In this document: positions 23,601-33,000 of the stretch, in pieces
Layout of the letters: every line of letters starts with the position of its first letter
Position numbering within the stretch: position 1 is the stretch's first letter
DNA from: Echinococcus granulosus
Lineage: Eukaryota; Platyhelminthes; Cestoda; Cyclophyllidea; Taeniidae
DNA length: 64,000 bases
Direction: 5' to 3'
Assembly (NCBI RefSeq): GCF_000524195.1
Contig: NW_020170460.1
Coordinates: 278,325 to 342,324 of the forward strand
Program-made: the position numbers and the translations under genes
Notes under the pieces: generated by a model
The model's database searches: none
Told to the model about the DNA's origin: nothing
What the model saw: only the letters and a program-made list of their open reading frames with translations

Positions 23601-26600
23601 GCCACTCCTTTAGACCCATTACTATAGGCCTGGTAAATTGGCCACCTCGGCTACGAACATTCCAGATTTTACTAATCGGGGAAACTTGAAGCGGTAGGTA
23701 GGCCTGGTATCCACAATTACGTGCATCAGCATTGCCCACTGGTGAATCACTCAGTAGTTCATTACGGCATTCCACTAGAAATGGGTGAGTGAGCTTGCGC
23801 TGGCTTACAAATGCGCTGGTGTAGGAGTACTTGAAAGTGATGCACAGTTTACTGGAACGCTACCATGCCTCTCTCACTGGTGGGCCATTTCTTTTATTTT
23901 CTGTCCATGGACCAAAGAGCGATTTTATTGCTCCACACTTTTATTGCTCTTTTCGTGATGACGGGACGTTGATGATGATGATGATGATGATGGCGGGGGT
24001 GAACAGCAGGAGTAGAGCCGGTCTTGTACAATTGAAGGGCCAATTATGGAGCACAATTGTCTTCTCTCCACTGTTCTCGCTCTCAGTTAATAATCATCAT
24101 CAACGCTGATTGAAAACGCGAAATGCAGACCCTAACGATGGCACTTGTTTGGTGATGATAGATGTCAAAAGCATTGGAGGTTTAACAATTCCATAGAACC
24201 CTGTAATCAGCCCTGGACAAAGGACCTTTTTCACCTAGTTTTGTGTTTTAAACATAATCAGTCTGATGGCTGTGGTGTGTGATAAATTGATGAAACGCAC
24301 ACAGCATGTTTTAAGTGTGATCTCAGATAAAACAAAGCATTAAGGTGTCACATATGTGCGAAGTTGGTGGAAAAAAGGTCGGACAAATGAGAAGATATGT
24401 AGTATTTTAATTGCACCACTTCCAATGCCTGAAAAAAACGTATCTACCGATATTTCATCATTCTAAATATTTTGTTTTTCATCGTTTTCCCCATGGGCCC
24501 TCGAAGCCAGTAGGAGGAGGGTACACGCACAAACACGACTTACGCAGCATATAAGCAGCACACGCCCTAGCGGCATTATTATTTCGAACGTTCAATAAAT
24601 GGGTTATGCTTCTGTCAGTTCTAAATTCTAAATGCTACTTCCTATTGCAAATAACGGTTTAGCTGCGAAATGCCCAACTACGATGTGATTATTGACCGTC
24701 TTAGCGATTTCGGTCCCAGTGTAAAGGGAAGTGAGTAATCTTCGATCAAACGGAAAATGCGTTGGGGGAGGGGCTAGCGTTTTGTCTTTCGCCCGCGAGG
24801 AATACGCATGTACAAGTACGGGGAGGCACCCAAGCAGGAACGCGTGCTTACAGGCGAAGGCGCGCACCAGTGCGTAGCTGTTGATCAATAGGCCACCAGT
24901 GAGCACGATGATTGGATGGCTCAAGGTCGCAAGTGAGTGAGTGGGTGATGAGTTTGGACATGAGGTGGGCTAGAAGGCAGCCAACCAATGGGGGCACAGG
25001 CCAAGTAGGATTGCATAATTGAAAGGCGAGATAAACAAATACTTGAGTACCATGGAAAAACTAGGTGACATGAATCACAATAATGTAAAATTTCGATACT
25101 TGAACTTGGAAGGTAAAAACAATTTTGTTTGATTGCTTCGATAAGGTCGATTTTGAAAAAAGGAAGGAAAGCGGAGAAATGTACGAATAGGGTTGTTTAG
25201 CTGGTTAGGCACTTGTGGAAAGAAAATTCCCCATTTGATACCATAGTGACAGGTTAAGCAAAAAAAATCGTAGGTGAAACAAGGTTAACAAAGGACACCT
25301 TGAGTTGGTAAGGCTTACAATTATTCGAGAAACGCTGCTTAGGTCATTAATATCCCTTTGCTCTTCTTTTTAAAGTTAAGTAGAATATGCGAAATTGCAT
25401 TTATGATGACTCCAAATGTTTTTGATCCAGAACCTAAACAAGTTATTCAAGCCGTAGCAATACCTTTTGGATGGACATCATGACTGAAATAAATGATACT
25501 TATTTACTACACTATTTCACTTCCCTTCACCAAAAATATCAGTTGTTCTTTTCCTGTCATTCTTTAAATAAAAATAAGAAACACAAGTCATAATGCTTAA
25601 TTTTCGCAGCATTTCACACATTAGGAACACGGTGGTTTTTAAATTGAGGGTGAACTCTATTGCCACTGCTTATGCAAAAAAATAGTTGTTTTCAAAAACG
25701 CCTAAACCGACACAGTCTACACCAAAAAAGTGTTGTGTGGTTTACCTATCCATGTGAATCCAGTGATTTGTTAAAATGTACTAATGCACCTATGCCATTT
25801 TTGATGTTGCCATATACCCCTTGTAAAATATTTGACACACCAGTTTCGTTTATTTTGCTCCATTTCTATTAGTAATATTTTGTGTTACTTACCATCGTAT
25901 TGCCACTTGTGAAGAATCGCGTTTCAGTAGATTCACCATTCTTCGGGGTTTCCTTCGACGACGAATCACCGTAGGAACGACTGCCACATTCGGCATTCAG
26001 TTCGTGTTCTTGAGACCTCGTATCGCTCGAACATGTGCTAAATCCATTAGATTCAGGTTGGTGGCTATTATGAGCGGTGAAGTGTTTTTGATGAGTTCCT
26101 TCAAGTTTAGCTGCTCTATTGAGTAGACGGTCTCCAGAACTCCCAAATAATTGAAGTGAGTCAAAAGAAAAAGATGCTAAATCCAGTGGCTGGAAAGTTG
26201 ACGACGAAGGTGGAGGCAAGTAGGAAGAGAGCTTTTTAAGGATGTCTGCTGTTATCTTTTTCAACTCGTTGGCAGAAGCATCAATCTCTGCAACGTCATC
26301 TGTCGGCCATCCTGCCGGCGCACAACCCGTAGATCTTAATTTTTAGAAGTAATGTACTCAACAAACCTTGTAAATCTACTTAGAAAACCCGGCTTCATAA
26401 TTTAGTCACTGGTTATCGCACACCATATAGAGTGTGCGGGGCTTATTCGACCTTAAAATTTAGATGAGTCAATTAATTATAACAAAGCGGTGGACTCTTG
26501 CAGCACTTAAGGTGACTTCTCAAAGTAATTTTTTATTGATTAATTAAAAATTTTTGTTAGAAATCAACAGATTTTTGCTGCTTATATGAAGCTCTTGCTC

Positions 26601-29600
26601 ACAATCATGGTAAATCAAGTTTTGCTAAAAATGTTAACTATGCAATAAACTCAATGCATATTAAAGTTTAATCCTAAGTTTAAGCTTATAAATGCAAGCA
26701 AGATAACACCTGTCTTAAGATTTTTACGAGCTAAATGTTCCATTCCTCATTATTACGCCATTCAACACAGATATTAAAATTTAATGGCAATGGTTCAGAT
26801 ATATTTATTTGTAGTTACTTCTTGACTACTGCTAGCAAATTCATTCCTTTTCCCTTAAGCTATACTTATTTTGACCTTCAGGTACTCCCTAAAGTCAAAG
26901 TCCTAACATAGTTTCAGTAACAAGCGGAATGACTCAGGGACTCTAGGCATTGCCTTATAAACCGCCAGGATTGAAGGTTAAGGGTCGGCGTGGCTAAACA
27001 TTTATGCAACACTATATTTCTTCCTTGGAACTTCAATGCGTCAAATTTGTAATGGAGTAAAATGTTGCTTACTAATGCAGTAAACTTAAACATGTCTAAC
27101 AGTATGAACTGAAGTCCATGCCGCAGCAAGATGCCAGTTTCTGCATTTTCCAACATACTTGAATGAAATATCAAGTCGATAATTAATTGCTTTTTCTATT
27201 TAAACATCGTCACCAGTGCTTTCCGAAATCGATCTTGACAAGGTGGTCGGCAATTTAAAAATTATCCATATCCATTCACTGTATTTTCCTGTATGCGTGA
27301 CGACATTTGGTCCCAAAGTCATTCACATATCCAAGGACTTCCAGTGTATCCAGAGCTTCGCCCTACTTGCAAATTGTATTAGGTAAGAGCATATGCCCTG
27401 GCTTCAAATTTCTCAAGATTAGACGGATTTGGCCCGTGTGCCACTCTCTAGTCTTAAGGAAATTAGCCTACAAGCAAGGCCCTTCAGTCTAAAAAAATTA
27501 AATCATTTCACTTGGTTAATAAGTTGCGTCAACTTCTCCTTCCTGATTCAAATTTGGTGCCACTTTAATAGATAATAACCTGCTTACATTACACGGAGCT
27601 TTGAGTCGGTAAGACAGGATGCCATTTTTACCCTTTCTGTCAGAAGCTTAACAGATTCAGCCGTCTACATGTGACCTCCTGTCACCTTAAGGTGCAGTAT
27701 TTAGTCACAAAGTTTGAATCGGGTTCACCTGCCCCTTCTACCAACGTAGTGTTCCGAGTTTCAGTGAAGTTTTGATAACCCGAAGTGGCATGGAATAGTA
27801 TGCATTAACAATGTGAAGAAGAGTTGGAAGGCTACTAGCACGACTCAAAGGCTGTGCTCCCCGGTGGGAGTACAACGTGCAGAGGCTAAAGCGCTTGTGT
27901 AATTCAGCACACTGTTAAAATACCAAATCACTACACACATTTAATTACATATCAAATTACCACACTTCAAATTAAATGTTTTAGACAATGATGGTGAATA
28001 ATTATGCCATTGACGATACCAGGTTTGAAGTCTTGTTAACTAACTTACACTTCACCATTTCTTGCTCATTTATTTATGCCTTTGCTCTCTCTTCACATTA
28101 ATAATGTCATATACAGTAAGAGGATGGCCATTTCTTACTACCTTGTAACGGGTTCAGCTTTTCACTCTTCCGCCTATGCCTTCACGCCCTTAAAACGAGG
28201 CGGATATCTTTCACCGTATACGCGTCATAAATGTGTACAAGGAATCGGAATTATAGGAAGACGGAGCCCGGCTCCTCCTCCGAGATCAATGTCGGCCGCT
28301 CAATGAGCAGGTTCGCCTATACTGACAGCATGTTTTGTCTTCCATCCTTCTCAGTTTTCTGACACTATGGGTTTATCAATGTTCAATGTAAAGTAAAGCT
28401 CAATTCCTACGTCACTAATAGAAATACCAACCCCAAGTTTACGTGAAGTAAGTACTAAAAGGGCGCCTCATTTGTTAAGCAAATTTTTCTCCCTAGGAAT
28501 TTTGCTTTACTTATGCTATTTAGTCTCTAAGACGTTAGGAATCTTGTCCATTTTGATGACTGATTTACCACATTTAGTAATTTGACGATGGGCCTTTCGT
28601 TAATCGTCAGTTTTTTTAGAGAATCAGTAATCCAACATGTAATTGGTTCCATTTCCCTGAGATTCTTGAAACCACAGGGTAAGAAAACAACCTAAGGGTC
28701 CTGATTAATTGTCTCGATGCAACACAAAAATGATTGGCCACATGTTCATTCAAACTACTGACAATATGATATAAGTAGCATTTTTACTAAGAATGAAAAA
28801 ATCCAAGTTTCTCCCTCCGCTTGCTGCGAAAGTTTAGGAGGTGACGTTAGTTTAACTTTTAATGGTACCACTGTAAGGTTGTCATATTTTAACTGAGTAG
28901 GCACAGAAAAAGAATGGAAAAAAGGCATTTCCATTCCATCGCTCTCTATTATCACACCGGTATTTGTTGAACAAGAGGGATGATTGTTTCCCCTACAATC
29001 GTTTTCACTTCAAGATAATTCATTGAGGATTGCTTACTCTCCTTGAAGTCAGAAGAAAATTGCGCTGTTCGGATTATGAAAGTGTCGAATGGCACACGAG
29101 ACTGTTTGAAATATCCCCTGAAAGAGGGTTCCACTAGTAAAAAGGACGTTTCCTTCACTTCCCCGTATGTAACAATGGCGCAGGTAACATATTTTGTGTT
29201 TTCCTTTGATAATAAGACATGAAGCATGAAATTAAACTTTGTGTCAAACCTTGTCACCGACGGCAATGTGGTGAATGTTCTAGAAGTATGCATCCAATTC
29301 CACAAAGACAGTTCCAGAGTTCTCCGTTATCTGCCGTAATCTCAGCATATAATATGCAAGGGGCAATTCGAAAGAATAAGATCAACAAATAAATGCCCAT
29401 GTATGCCTTTTGTTTAGTAGGCGAGCCCTCAAACTTCTTATGCTAGTGACTAGGTCGGATTGCGTACTTCTATAGTGGTTCTTAGGCAAAACACGCGACC
29501 CATTGAAACGCGAATCCACACAACCTTGATATGTCCACCAATAAACAAACTGGGCGGCAAAAGAGGGTCATAATCTCACCACGAACCAGGTGTCACGCAT

Positions 29601-30089
29601 TTTTACAATGAGAAGCACAGGGTCTGTCAGTTTGAAGTGGTAGGGTTGTCGATCCCTCTCAAATCCAACCCTCCACGAGATCGTATACTAAACTAAGAAT
29701 GACAAAAGCATCAGCACATACGGTTTCTACGTTAGATAGGTAAAAGTGGAAGGGATCACTTATTAAGAAGCAAGGGAATATCGGGGTAATATTATAAGCC
29801 AAAGTACTTCGCGATCACCGATACACAAAAGCAGCTGTGGCAAGTAAATAAAGCTGTCCAGTATTTGTGTATGTCACCTTCAATGTTTGAATAAATAAAG
29901 GTGTTTCTGTATATATTCATGCTGCCATCAGAGGATAGTAACGTCATACGATGTGTGTGTGGGGGTTGGACGATCACTCATACCTAACTCATGCTTTGCA
30001 GAAGGCATCACGAAACCCGTGCGTTCAGAACATAGTACTGCCGTAGAAATCTGCTCGCGTTTCTGTTGAAAGTTTATTTTCCGAACCAT
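2442..30089 (-). CDS. ARHGAP17: N-BAR / RhoGAP protein, RICH (ARHGAP17/ARHGAP44/SH3BP1) family, 15 coding exons
   Basis: Predicted GTPase-activating protein for Rho-family GTPases, coupled to a membrane-binding BAR domain. Exons in coding order: 29984-30089, 25893-26299, 14721-14806, 9279-9561, 9001-9169, 8675-8802, 8260-8413, 8035-8165, 6956-7003, 6381-6529, 5613-5900, 5016-5152, 3639-4340, 3140-3428, 2442-2661. Every junction is GT-AG and phases match, giving about 1098 residues. An N-BAR domain (about 1-445) is followed by RhoGAP (about 449-690) with GIFR (arginine finger R492), K529 and R533 in KQYLRSLPQPLL, and NRMT...LAIIFGPSLL. A 400-residue basic Ser/Thr/Pro tail follows. Vertebrate RICH proteins act at junctions and in endocytosis on Cdc42/Rac; the role here is inferred from that. 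The BAR domain is divergent and carries about 100- and 70-residue insertions. The 3' end is uncertain because a possible donor lies just before the stop. The symbol marks the family; which vertebrate paralogue is closest cannot be said. Confidence 0.88.
3140..3428 (-). CDS. ARHGAP17: BAR-RhoGAP exon 14: tail continuation
   Basis: Acceptor tgttgtattag (phase 1) and donor gtgagtta (phase 2). It encodes MIRRHSTSSLSMLEHNRPR and 77 further residues. The RRHSTS and KRRPFSTLSRF stretches are basophilic-kinase-like sites. It is supported by two consensus splice sites and phase agreement, not by homology. Confidence 0.65.
3639..4340 (-). CDS. ARHGAP17: BAR-RhoGAP exon 13: basic Ser/Thr-rich tail
   Basis: Acceptor ctcattttag (phase 1) and donor gtaagttg (phase 1). 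About 234 residues, rich in Arg, Ser, Thr and Pro, including LDRTRSLTQEE and an acidic patch EDDGDGGEGGEE. There is no recognised fold; vertebrate relatives have a long proline-rich SH3-binding tail here. If the donor is not used the frame ends LMKYS at a stop at 3616. Confidence 0.82.
4881..4913. repeat. CCAAT-type inverted repeat in an intron
   Basis: TGATTGGTT (4881-4889) and AACCAATCA (4905-4913) form a perfect 9-base inverted repeat around a 15-base spacer. A further GATTGGTGG follows about 45 bases on. The site is inside the intron between exons 12 and 13 of the RhoGAP gene. Confidence 0.6.
5016..5152 (-). CDS. ARHGAP17: BAR-RhoGAP exon 12: end of RhoGAP domain
   Basis: Acceptor tttgcgcgtag (phase 2) and donor gtgaggag (phase 1). 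It encodes PAQLAIQGTYKGLIELLIVH and then ANEIFPLHPDDEEDEAEVNF, matching the final helix VIEPIIQHADWFFPEEVEFN of vertebrate ARHGAP17, then an acidic linker. Confidence 0.9.
5613..5900 (-). CDS. ARHGAP17: BAR-RhoGAP exon 11: RhoGAP core and Ser-rich loop
   Basis: Acceptor tgctttcag (phase 2) and donor gtatgtgg (phase 2). It encodes RFLHRFTEYS followed by NRMTPAGLAIIFGPSLL. The family Asn of FGPNLL is Ser. About 35 Ser, Thr, Pro and Ala-rich residues follow before the domain's last helix in the next exon. Reading on past the donor gives about 20 more codons and a stop, so intron retention would truncate the protein. Confidence 0.92.
6381..6529 (-). CDS. ARHGAP17: BAR-RhoGAP exon 10: RhoGAP core
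   Basis: Acceptor ttcctcaag (phase 0) and donor gtatgcaa (phase 2). It encodes AMKQYLRSLPQPLLTSHLLG, with K529 and R533 spaced 37 and 41 residues after the arginine finger, exactly as R85, K122 and R126 are spaced in human p50RhoGAP. Confidence 0.95.
6956..7003 (-). CDS. ARHGAP17: BAR-RhoGAP exon 9: 48-base arginine-finger exon
   Basis: A 16-codon exon flanked by ttttcag and gtacgttc, phase 0 on both sides. It encodes GIFRIAGSKTKVDTLK, which carries the catalytic arginine finger (R492 in this model). It would be missed by any length-based gene search. Because both phases are 0, skipping it would keep the frame and delete the catalytic arginine. Confidence 0.95.
7004..8034 (-). other. Intron 8 of the BAR-RhoGAP gene
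   Basis: 1.0 kb, AT-rich, separating the two exons that open the RhoGAP domain. Nothing coding recognised. The stretch just 3' of the exon 8 donor keeps an open frame to 7882 on the minus strand, but using it would remove GIFR and add no homology. Confidence 0.7.
8035..8165 (-). CDS. ARHGAP17: BAR-RhoGAP exon 8: start of RhoGAP domain
   Basis: Acceptor atgcctctcag (phase 1) and donor gtaattgg (phase 0). It encodes PLPVYGRSLESHLAVTHAKI and ends NNPTALCEE, the standard opening of a RhoGAP fold ([PV]FGxxLExHL...IAxPIxxCVxxL). It splices to the arginine-finger exon. Confidence 0.95.
8260..8413 (-). CDS. ARHGAP17: BAR-RhoGAP exon 7: BAR helix 3
   Basis: Acceptor tctccttcag (phase 0) and donor gtactttt (phase 1). 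It encodes EKALRELFNFETISTLEFSQ followed by ALVEMVEISAAYHRTCAAIL and EELAPLLR, aligning with the AQADYHRKALAVLEKTLPEMR signature of RICH BAR domains. Confidence 0.92.
8675..8802 (-). CDS. ARHGAP17: BAR-RhoGAP exon 6: start of BAR helix 3
   Basis: Acceptor tctctttcag (phase 1) and donor AAG then gtgagatt (phase 0). After a Gly/Thr linker it encodes AIKEDLEAESQLFK, matching the KVEQCKDQLAADMYNF-type helix of the family. Confidence 0.85.
9001..9169 (-). CDS. ARHGAP17: BAR-RhoGAP exon 5: Ser/Pro-rich tip-loop insertion
   Basis: Acceptor tttcgtgtag (phase 0) and donor gtaagcta (phase 1). All 56 residues are Ser, Pro, Gln and Asn-rich (for example PMNSPSQGDGNSAESSQSG). There is no BAR homology; the exon lies between BAR helices 2 and 3. 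Phase agreement on both sides supports it as coding. Confidence 0.75.
9279..9561 (-). CDS. ARHGAP17: BAR-RhoGAP exon 4: BAR helix 2
   Basis: Acceptor ttatttcag (phase 2) and donor gtatgatt (phase 0). HLLFGCGQASSRLAQARLNW followed by VHESVIGPMKRIAD aligns with the vertebrate stretch LETCGDAENQLALELSQHE...VDPLYGIAE. Many Arg and Ala residues indicate helix; the end turns into a Ser/Asn-rich loop. Confidence 0.88.
9562..14720 (-). other. Intron 3 of the BAR-RhoGAP gene (5.2 kb)
   Basis: No homologous exon of the host gene found. It contains several open frames of 100-168 codons (11157-11663 plus, 11539-11901 minus, 13246-13608 plus) with no recognisable domain; frames of this length are expected by chance in this much sequence. 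A short plus-strand ATG frame with a donor at 10865-10900 is listed separately. Confidence 0.75.
10865..10898 (+). other. Possible short first exon on the plus strand
   Basis: An ATG opens MAANFPQSNVI and after 34 bases meets the perfect donor gtaagtcg (phase 1). If unspliced the frame runs to 11047. No partner exon was recognised. Such short starts arise by chance, so this is only a lead. Confidence 0.15.
14721..14806 (-). CDS. ARHGAP17: BAR-RhoGAP exon 3: BAR helix 1-2 region
   Basis: Acceptor ggcatcag at phase 0 and donor gtaagttt at phase 2. It encodes RIKKIPETVLARTCLEAS and on to NLQPTL, matching the KKLPLTALAQ-type stretch of vertebrate RICH proteins. Joining AG to the T of the next exon gives Ser and keeps the frame into HLLFGCGQA. 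Confidence 0.85.
15350..15421. repeat. G-rich imperfect short tandem repeat
   Basis: Degenerate GGTA, GGTG and GGGTG units run for about 70 bases (GTAGGTAGGAGGG, then GGTGGGTGGATAGGTGAGTG). On the plus strand the G runs could fold as a quadruplex; on the minus strand they give a Pro/Tyr/His-rich spurious frame. Confidence 0.7.
19690..20135 (+). mobile_element. Probable decayed Ty3/Gypsy-like reverse transcriptase and RNase H fragment
   Basis: One frame (19632-19871) reads CYPLPCIRDAL, like the YPLPRIDDxL motif of Gypsy reverse transcriptase, followed by a QPDRTK that resembles its KTAF region. Another frame (19932-20135) reads DERPVLISKRADEDARILSV followed by KELHIVL, like the RNase H stretch ERPVAYASRxLxxAExxYSVTxKELLAxV. 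The order RT then RNase H is correct, but the spacing is too short and the frame changes, so the copy is deleted and inactive. It lies antisense within a RhoGAP intron. Confidence 0.5.
20461..20511. repeat. Imperfect hairpin, 14-base-pair stem
   Basis: TCCAGCGAACCATG (20461-20474) pairs with CGTGGTTTCGCTGGA (20497-20511) with one bulged base and one G-T pair, around a 22-base loop. Candidate small-RNA precursor or ends of a tiny inverted-repeat element; only the structure is visible. Confidence 0.6.
21350..21395. repeat. Nested inverted repeat with central CACGTG palindrome
   Basis: CCATGATGGC (21350-21359) and GCCATCATGG (21386-21395) are perfect inverted copies. Between them lies a second perfect palindrome ATCACGTGAT (21375-21384) containing an E-box CACGTG. 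Intronic to the RhoGAP gene. Confidence 0.7.
22389..22406. promoter_or_regulatory. 18-base perfect palindrome with inverted TGACG half-sites
   Basis: CGTCACGTATACGTGACG is its own reverse complement. It carries TGACG half-sites (CREB/ATF-like) facing each other around ACGTATACGT. Dyads of this kind bind dimeric transcription factors, but no function can be shown here. Confidence 0.45.
23969..23993. repeat. GAT trinucleotide microsatellite
   Basis: About seven GAT/ATG units in a row within RhoGAP intron 2. Confidence 0.85.
25893..26299 (-). CDS. ARHGAP17: BAR-RhoGAP exon 2: BAR helix 1 plus a long Ser/Asn/His-rich insertion
   Basis: The acceptor chosen is gccgacag before ATGACG (phase 1); other AG sites lie up to 50 bases upstream. 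The donor is ATG then gtaagtaa, phase 0. The first 30 residues (DDVAEIDASANELKKITADI and on to SYLPPP) align with BAR helix 1. The remaining 100 or so are low-complexity Ser, Thr, Asn and His. This insertion sits where endophilin has its helix-1 insert. Confidence 0.75.
26300..29983 (-). other. Intron 1 of the BAR-RhoGAP gene (3.7 kb)
   Basis: AT-rich, no exon or mobile-element homology recognised. First introns of this size often hold enhancers, but no specific site stands out. Confidence 0.6.
29984..30089 (-). CDS. ARHGAP17: BAR-RhoGAP exon 1: start codon and N-terminal amphipathic segment
   Basis: The ATG at 30089-30087 lies in CCCATGG and an in-frame TAG sits upstream with no other ATG between. 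The exon encodes 35 residues beginning MVRKINFQQKREQISTAV and ends at donor gtatgagt in phase 1. The pattern resembles the N-terminal helix of endophilin and RICH BAR domains (a basic, amphipathic start, then GGAEGT-like and LDDD-like positions). Joining to exon 2 gives HELDDVAEID, which fits the family. It is the least certain exon because it is short and divergent. Confidence 0.65.
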
Positions 30090-33000
30090 GGGTCTAGCAG
30101 TTACGGTTTCAGTCACCGCCTTGGGGTTCTATTTGTATAAGTTCAGTTAACACCCCATCAGAGCTTTCTCTGGGCGCCTGCACCTCAACTCCGCATTTGG
30201 AGACACTGAAGGAGGCCATCTAGCGTGGATAGCTGAATTACCTCTACCCATCACTCCTCTCTGGTGCTACACAAAAGGCAGCTAGCGTCTTAAGAGAGGT
30301 CAAATAGGAAAAGCTAGCCTTCAATTGATTCTTTGAAATCAGTGTATCTGTTCCATTCTACTGCGATTTATTCCACATTTATGTGGGGAATGTCATGTCA
30401 TTTGTGCTTCCAGTCTGTCCAGCACCTAAGCAACAACAATGAGAGTGACAACGCATTTGGGTTTACACAAAGACTTTTTCCCTACTCATGAAAAGTATGA
30501 AAATAGCATGTACTTCTATGCTGTTCGACATATTCTGGACCTTTTTTAGAGGTGGTAGCATAAGGATCATTCAAGCCTGAATGGTATTTCCGAGTCGCAA
30601 AAATTACACTTTGATGGCAAGCAGCTTTGACATTTCGACTGAGTCAACTCAGGACACACGGTTTGAACTGAATTCTCCTAATGCCAATTATTGCTGGGTG
30701 ATTGTGTTGCGCTCCCGGTTCCGACAGAGAGACTATTCCTCTGATTTCGTCGTGTGATAGACGTCCCAGGTTAGGCTTTCCCGGCCACGTCGGAATGCTA
30801 ACATGGCTGCAAGGTTAATCACTGACGTCCTTGAAATGTGCATCATTCAGATGTCATACTGTGGTCGTGTGCACTGTCATACCGCCCTAGAAGTCTTCCT
30901 TGAATATGTGTAAGTTTTACGCCTTCTGTGACTGGGACATTCATCTCCATAAGGCATTCCGTGCACGCACTACCATTAGTGTCCAGCGCCTTGATTAAGT
31001 GGCTGTACTGGCTCACAAAAAACTCCAGACAATAATTCTCAATGGGATACACCTACAGCAAACTACTTGAATTCAGTACCACCATGACACCATCCCGTAT
31101 ACAGCGTCTTCCAACTTTCATCACCATATTTCTTTAAAGCTGATTAGTCTAGTTGAGGTCATAATCCGGGCAGCCCCAGCAAAAGCCACCACAATTGAAG
31201 CATCTCCTCCTCTCGGTATGATGAAAATTTGCCAGCCATTCTTATCTTCTCCCCTGTCTGTGAGCCGCTAATACAACCATGAGGTTGTCATCTTTTAATG
31301 CACAATGTCCACTTGCCTTGCTGCTACGTAGTGATGATATGCTGGATTTTCCCGCAAAGCCATGGTCTAATTGAAATCCATCCCATATCGCTCCATCGAC
31401 AGACCTCATTATGCAGACATGGCTGACTAATCTGGAAGTTAGCTACGCCTGGGTCGTGGTCGTTAGCTTCACTTCCAACCACACGTGAGTCATCCATGTC
31501 CTGGGACGGCCTCAACTGGCCGTCCGGCTGCAGTCGGGACCGAGGGCACGTCCAAGCTGCATGTTTGGCTGTGTTGTGGGTGTGATGCAGCATGATGAAC
31601 ACCACAAGCAGCTTATTTCACTGTCCTGCTTACTAATGAGGCACTGATCAAGTGAGCTGATCATGCGTCACTCAGTCGAAAATAACTCGGCAGTGATGAT
31701 GGATACGATTCATGACACGAGTTTTAAGGTGGGCTGATAAATAACTAAAACAGGAACCTTCACAGTCGTGATTTAAGGACCGGCTTGCTGAAAGTAAAGA
31801 AGAGCAGCCTTCTTTGTTTTTCTTATTTGGAAATTGTTTTGAAACAAAGGTCGAGTCATCATTTTTCCCCAAGTAGGTCGCTAAAAGCGGGTCATCCATC
31901 AGAGCTAGTTTATCGAGACATTTCTACTACTGACGTCGGGGACAATAAATCTGTAATTGCCCTTCCTACCACCTGAGAGATTTAAACTTGACAATCTGCA
32001 TTTGGTGGATGCCAAAATTCCGCATTTTCAATTCAGCTAGATCCTGATTGGTTTTGATCATATAGACAGTAGAAACTTTTGTTGACCAACGCGAGCCCTT
32101 CAATGCTCGCGGTTTGTACCGCCGCCTGGTAACATGGCCCTTTGGGCGAGCCTATAGCCGCTTAGCCTTCCCGCACCTTCCGAACTGGTACAAATGGGTT
32201 CTACGTTGAGCAACCATGTCCTCAGCCGATTACCACATTCAAATGTTACAGAAGGAAGAAACATGTTTTGGATAAAAGAATTTTTGGAATGCACACCAGA
32301 GGTTTGAAACCGTACCTCCCTATGACCTATTCCAAGTTTCAAGGTCCGCACGATGATAGCTGATGGACAAATCGCCACTGGCCTCGAAGAAAGGCTTGCT
32401 ATATTTCCAAAACGATATGATTTGTATCATGGCGCGGTTGCCCCCTTCCCAAATCCAATTGACATACCGATTGTGCGAGCTTTGGGACATAGTCCGACAA
32501 ACAAATACGTCCTCCATACGGTTTGCCTTGGACGGGACTGGATACTCACAATTCTCGACCGGCCCCGCGGTATAAAATTACCGATACTTTGACGCGATTC
32601 AGCCTCAGGCTTGAATGCGGCTCCCTTAAGGGCTAGTTATTAATGGCCACGACGAGGAGGGAGTTTGGGGGGGGGGGGAGAACCACGGAGGGCGGTTAAA
32701 AGGCGCCGGGAGTTAGGCCGTGTGTGCTTGTTTTAATGTACACGCGAGCTCTTCGTTTCTCGAGGTCTGTACACCCGTCCGATGTTCTCTCCGGCCCCCA
32801 TACGTGTGTCATAGGACACCTTCAGAGGCGGTTCATACGCTACAAAATAAAACTTAGAATTAGTCATTTGCATTTTAAAGTAGCCATGTGGAATGCGATG
32901 AGGAATCTGACTTGACTTTTTACTGAGGCTGAAGTGGACAGTTACTTCAGTGTTTGTCCCCCTTCAAGCAATAAAATGAATGCATACAACCGCCCGAAAC

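Larger units (their letters stand above)
14807..25892 (-). other. Intron 2 of the BAR-RhoGAP gene (11.1 kb)
   Basis: It interrupts BAR helix 1. No host exon seen inside. It carries a probable Gypsy-like pol fragment (19690-20135), a G-rich repeat (15350-15421), a GAT microsatellite (23969-23993) and three strong inverted repeats (20461, 21350, 22389). Open frames at 17241-17774, 21763-22098 and 22562-22913 have no recognised homology. Confidence 0.75.

Noticed and set aside
32353..32592. LGRDWILTI, reminiscent of a retropepsin end motif
   Set aside because: No DTG/DSG active site upstream and no other protease blocks.
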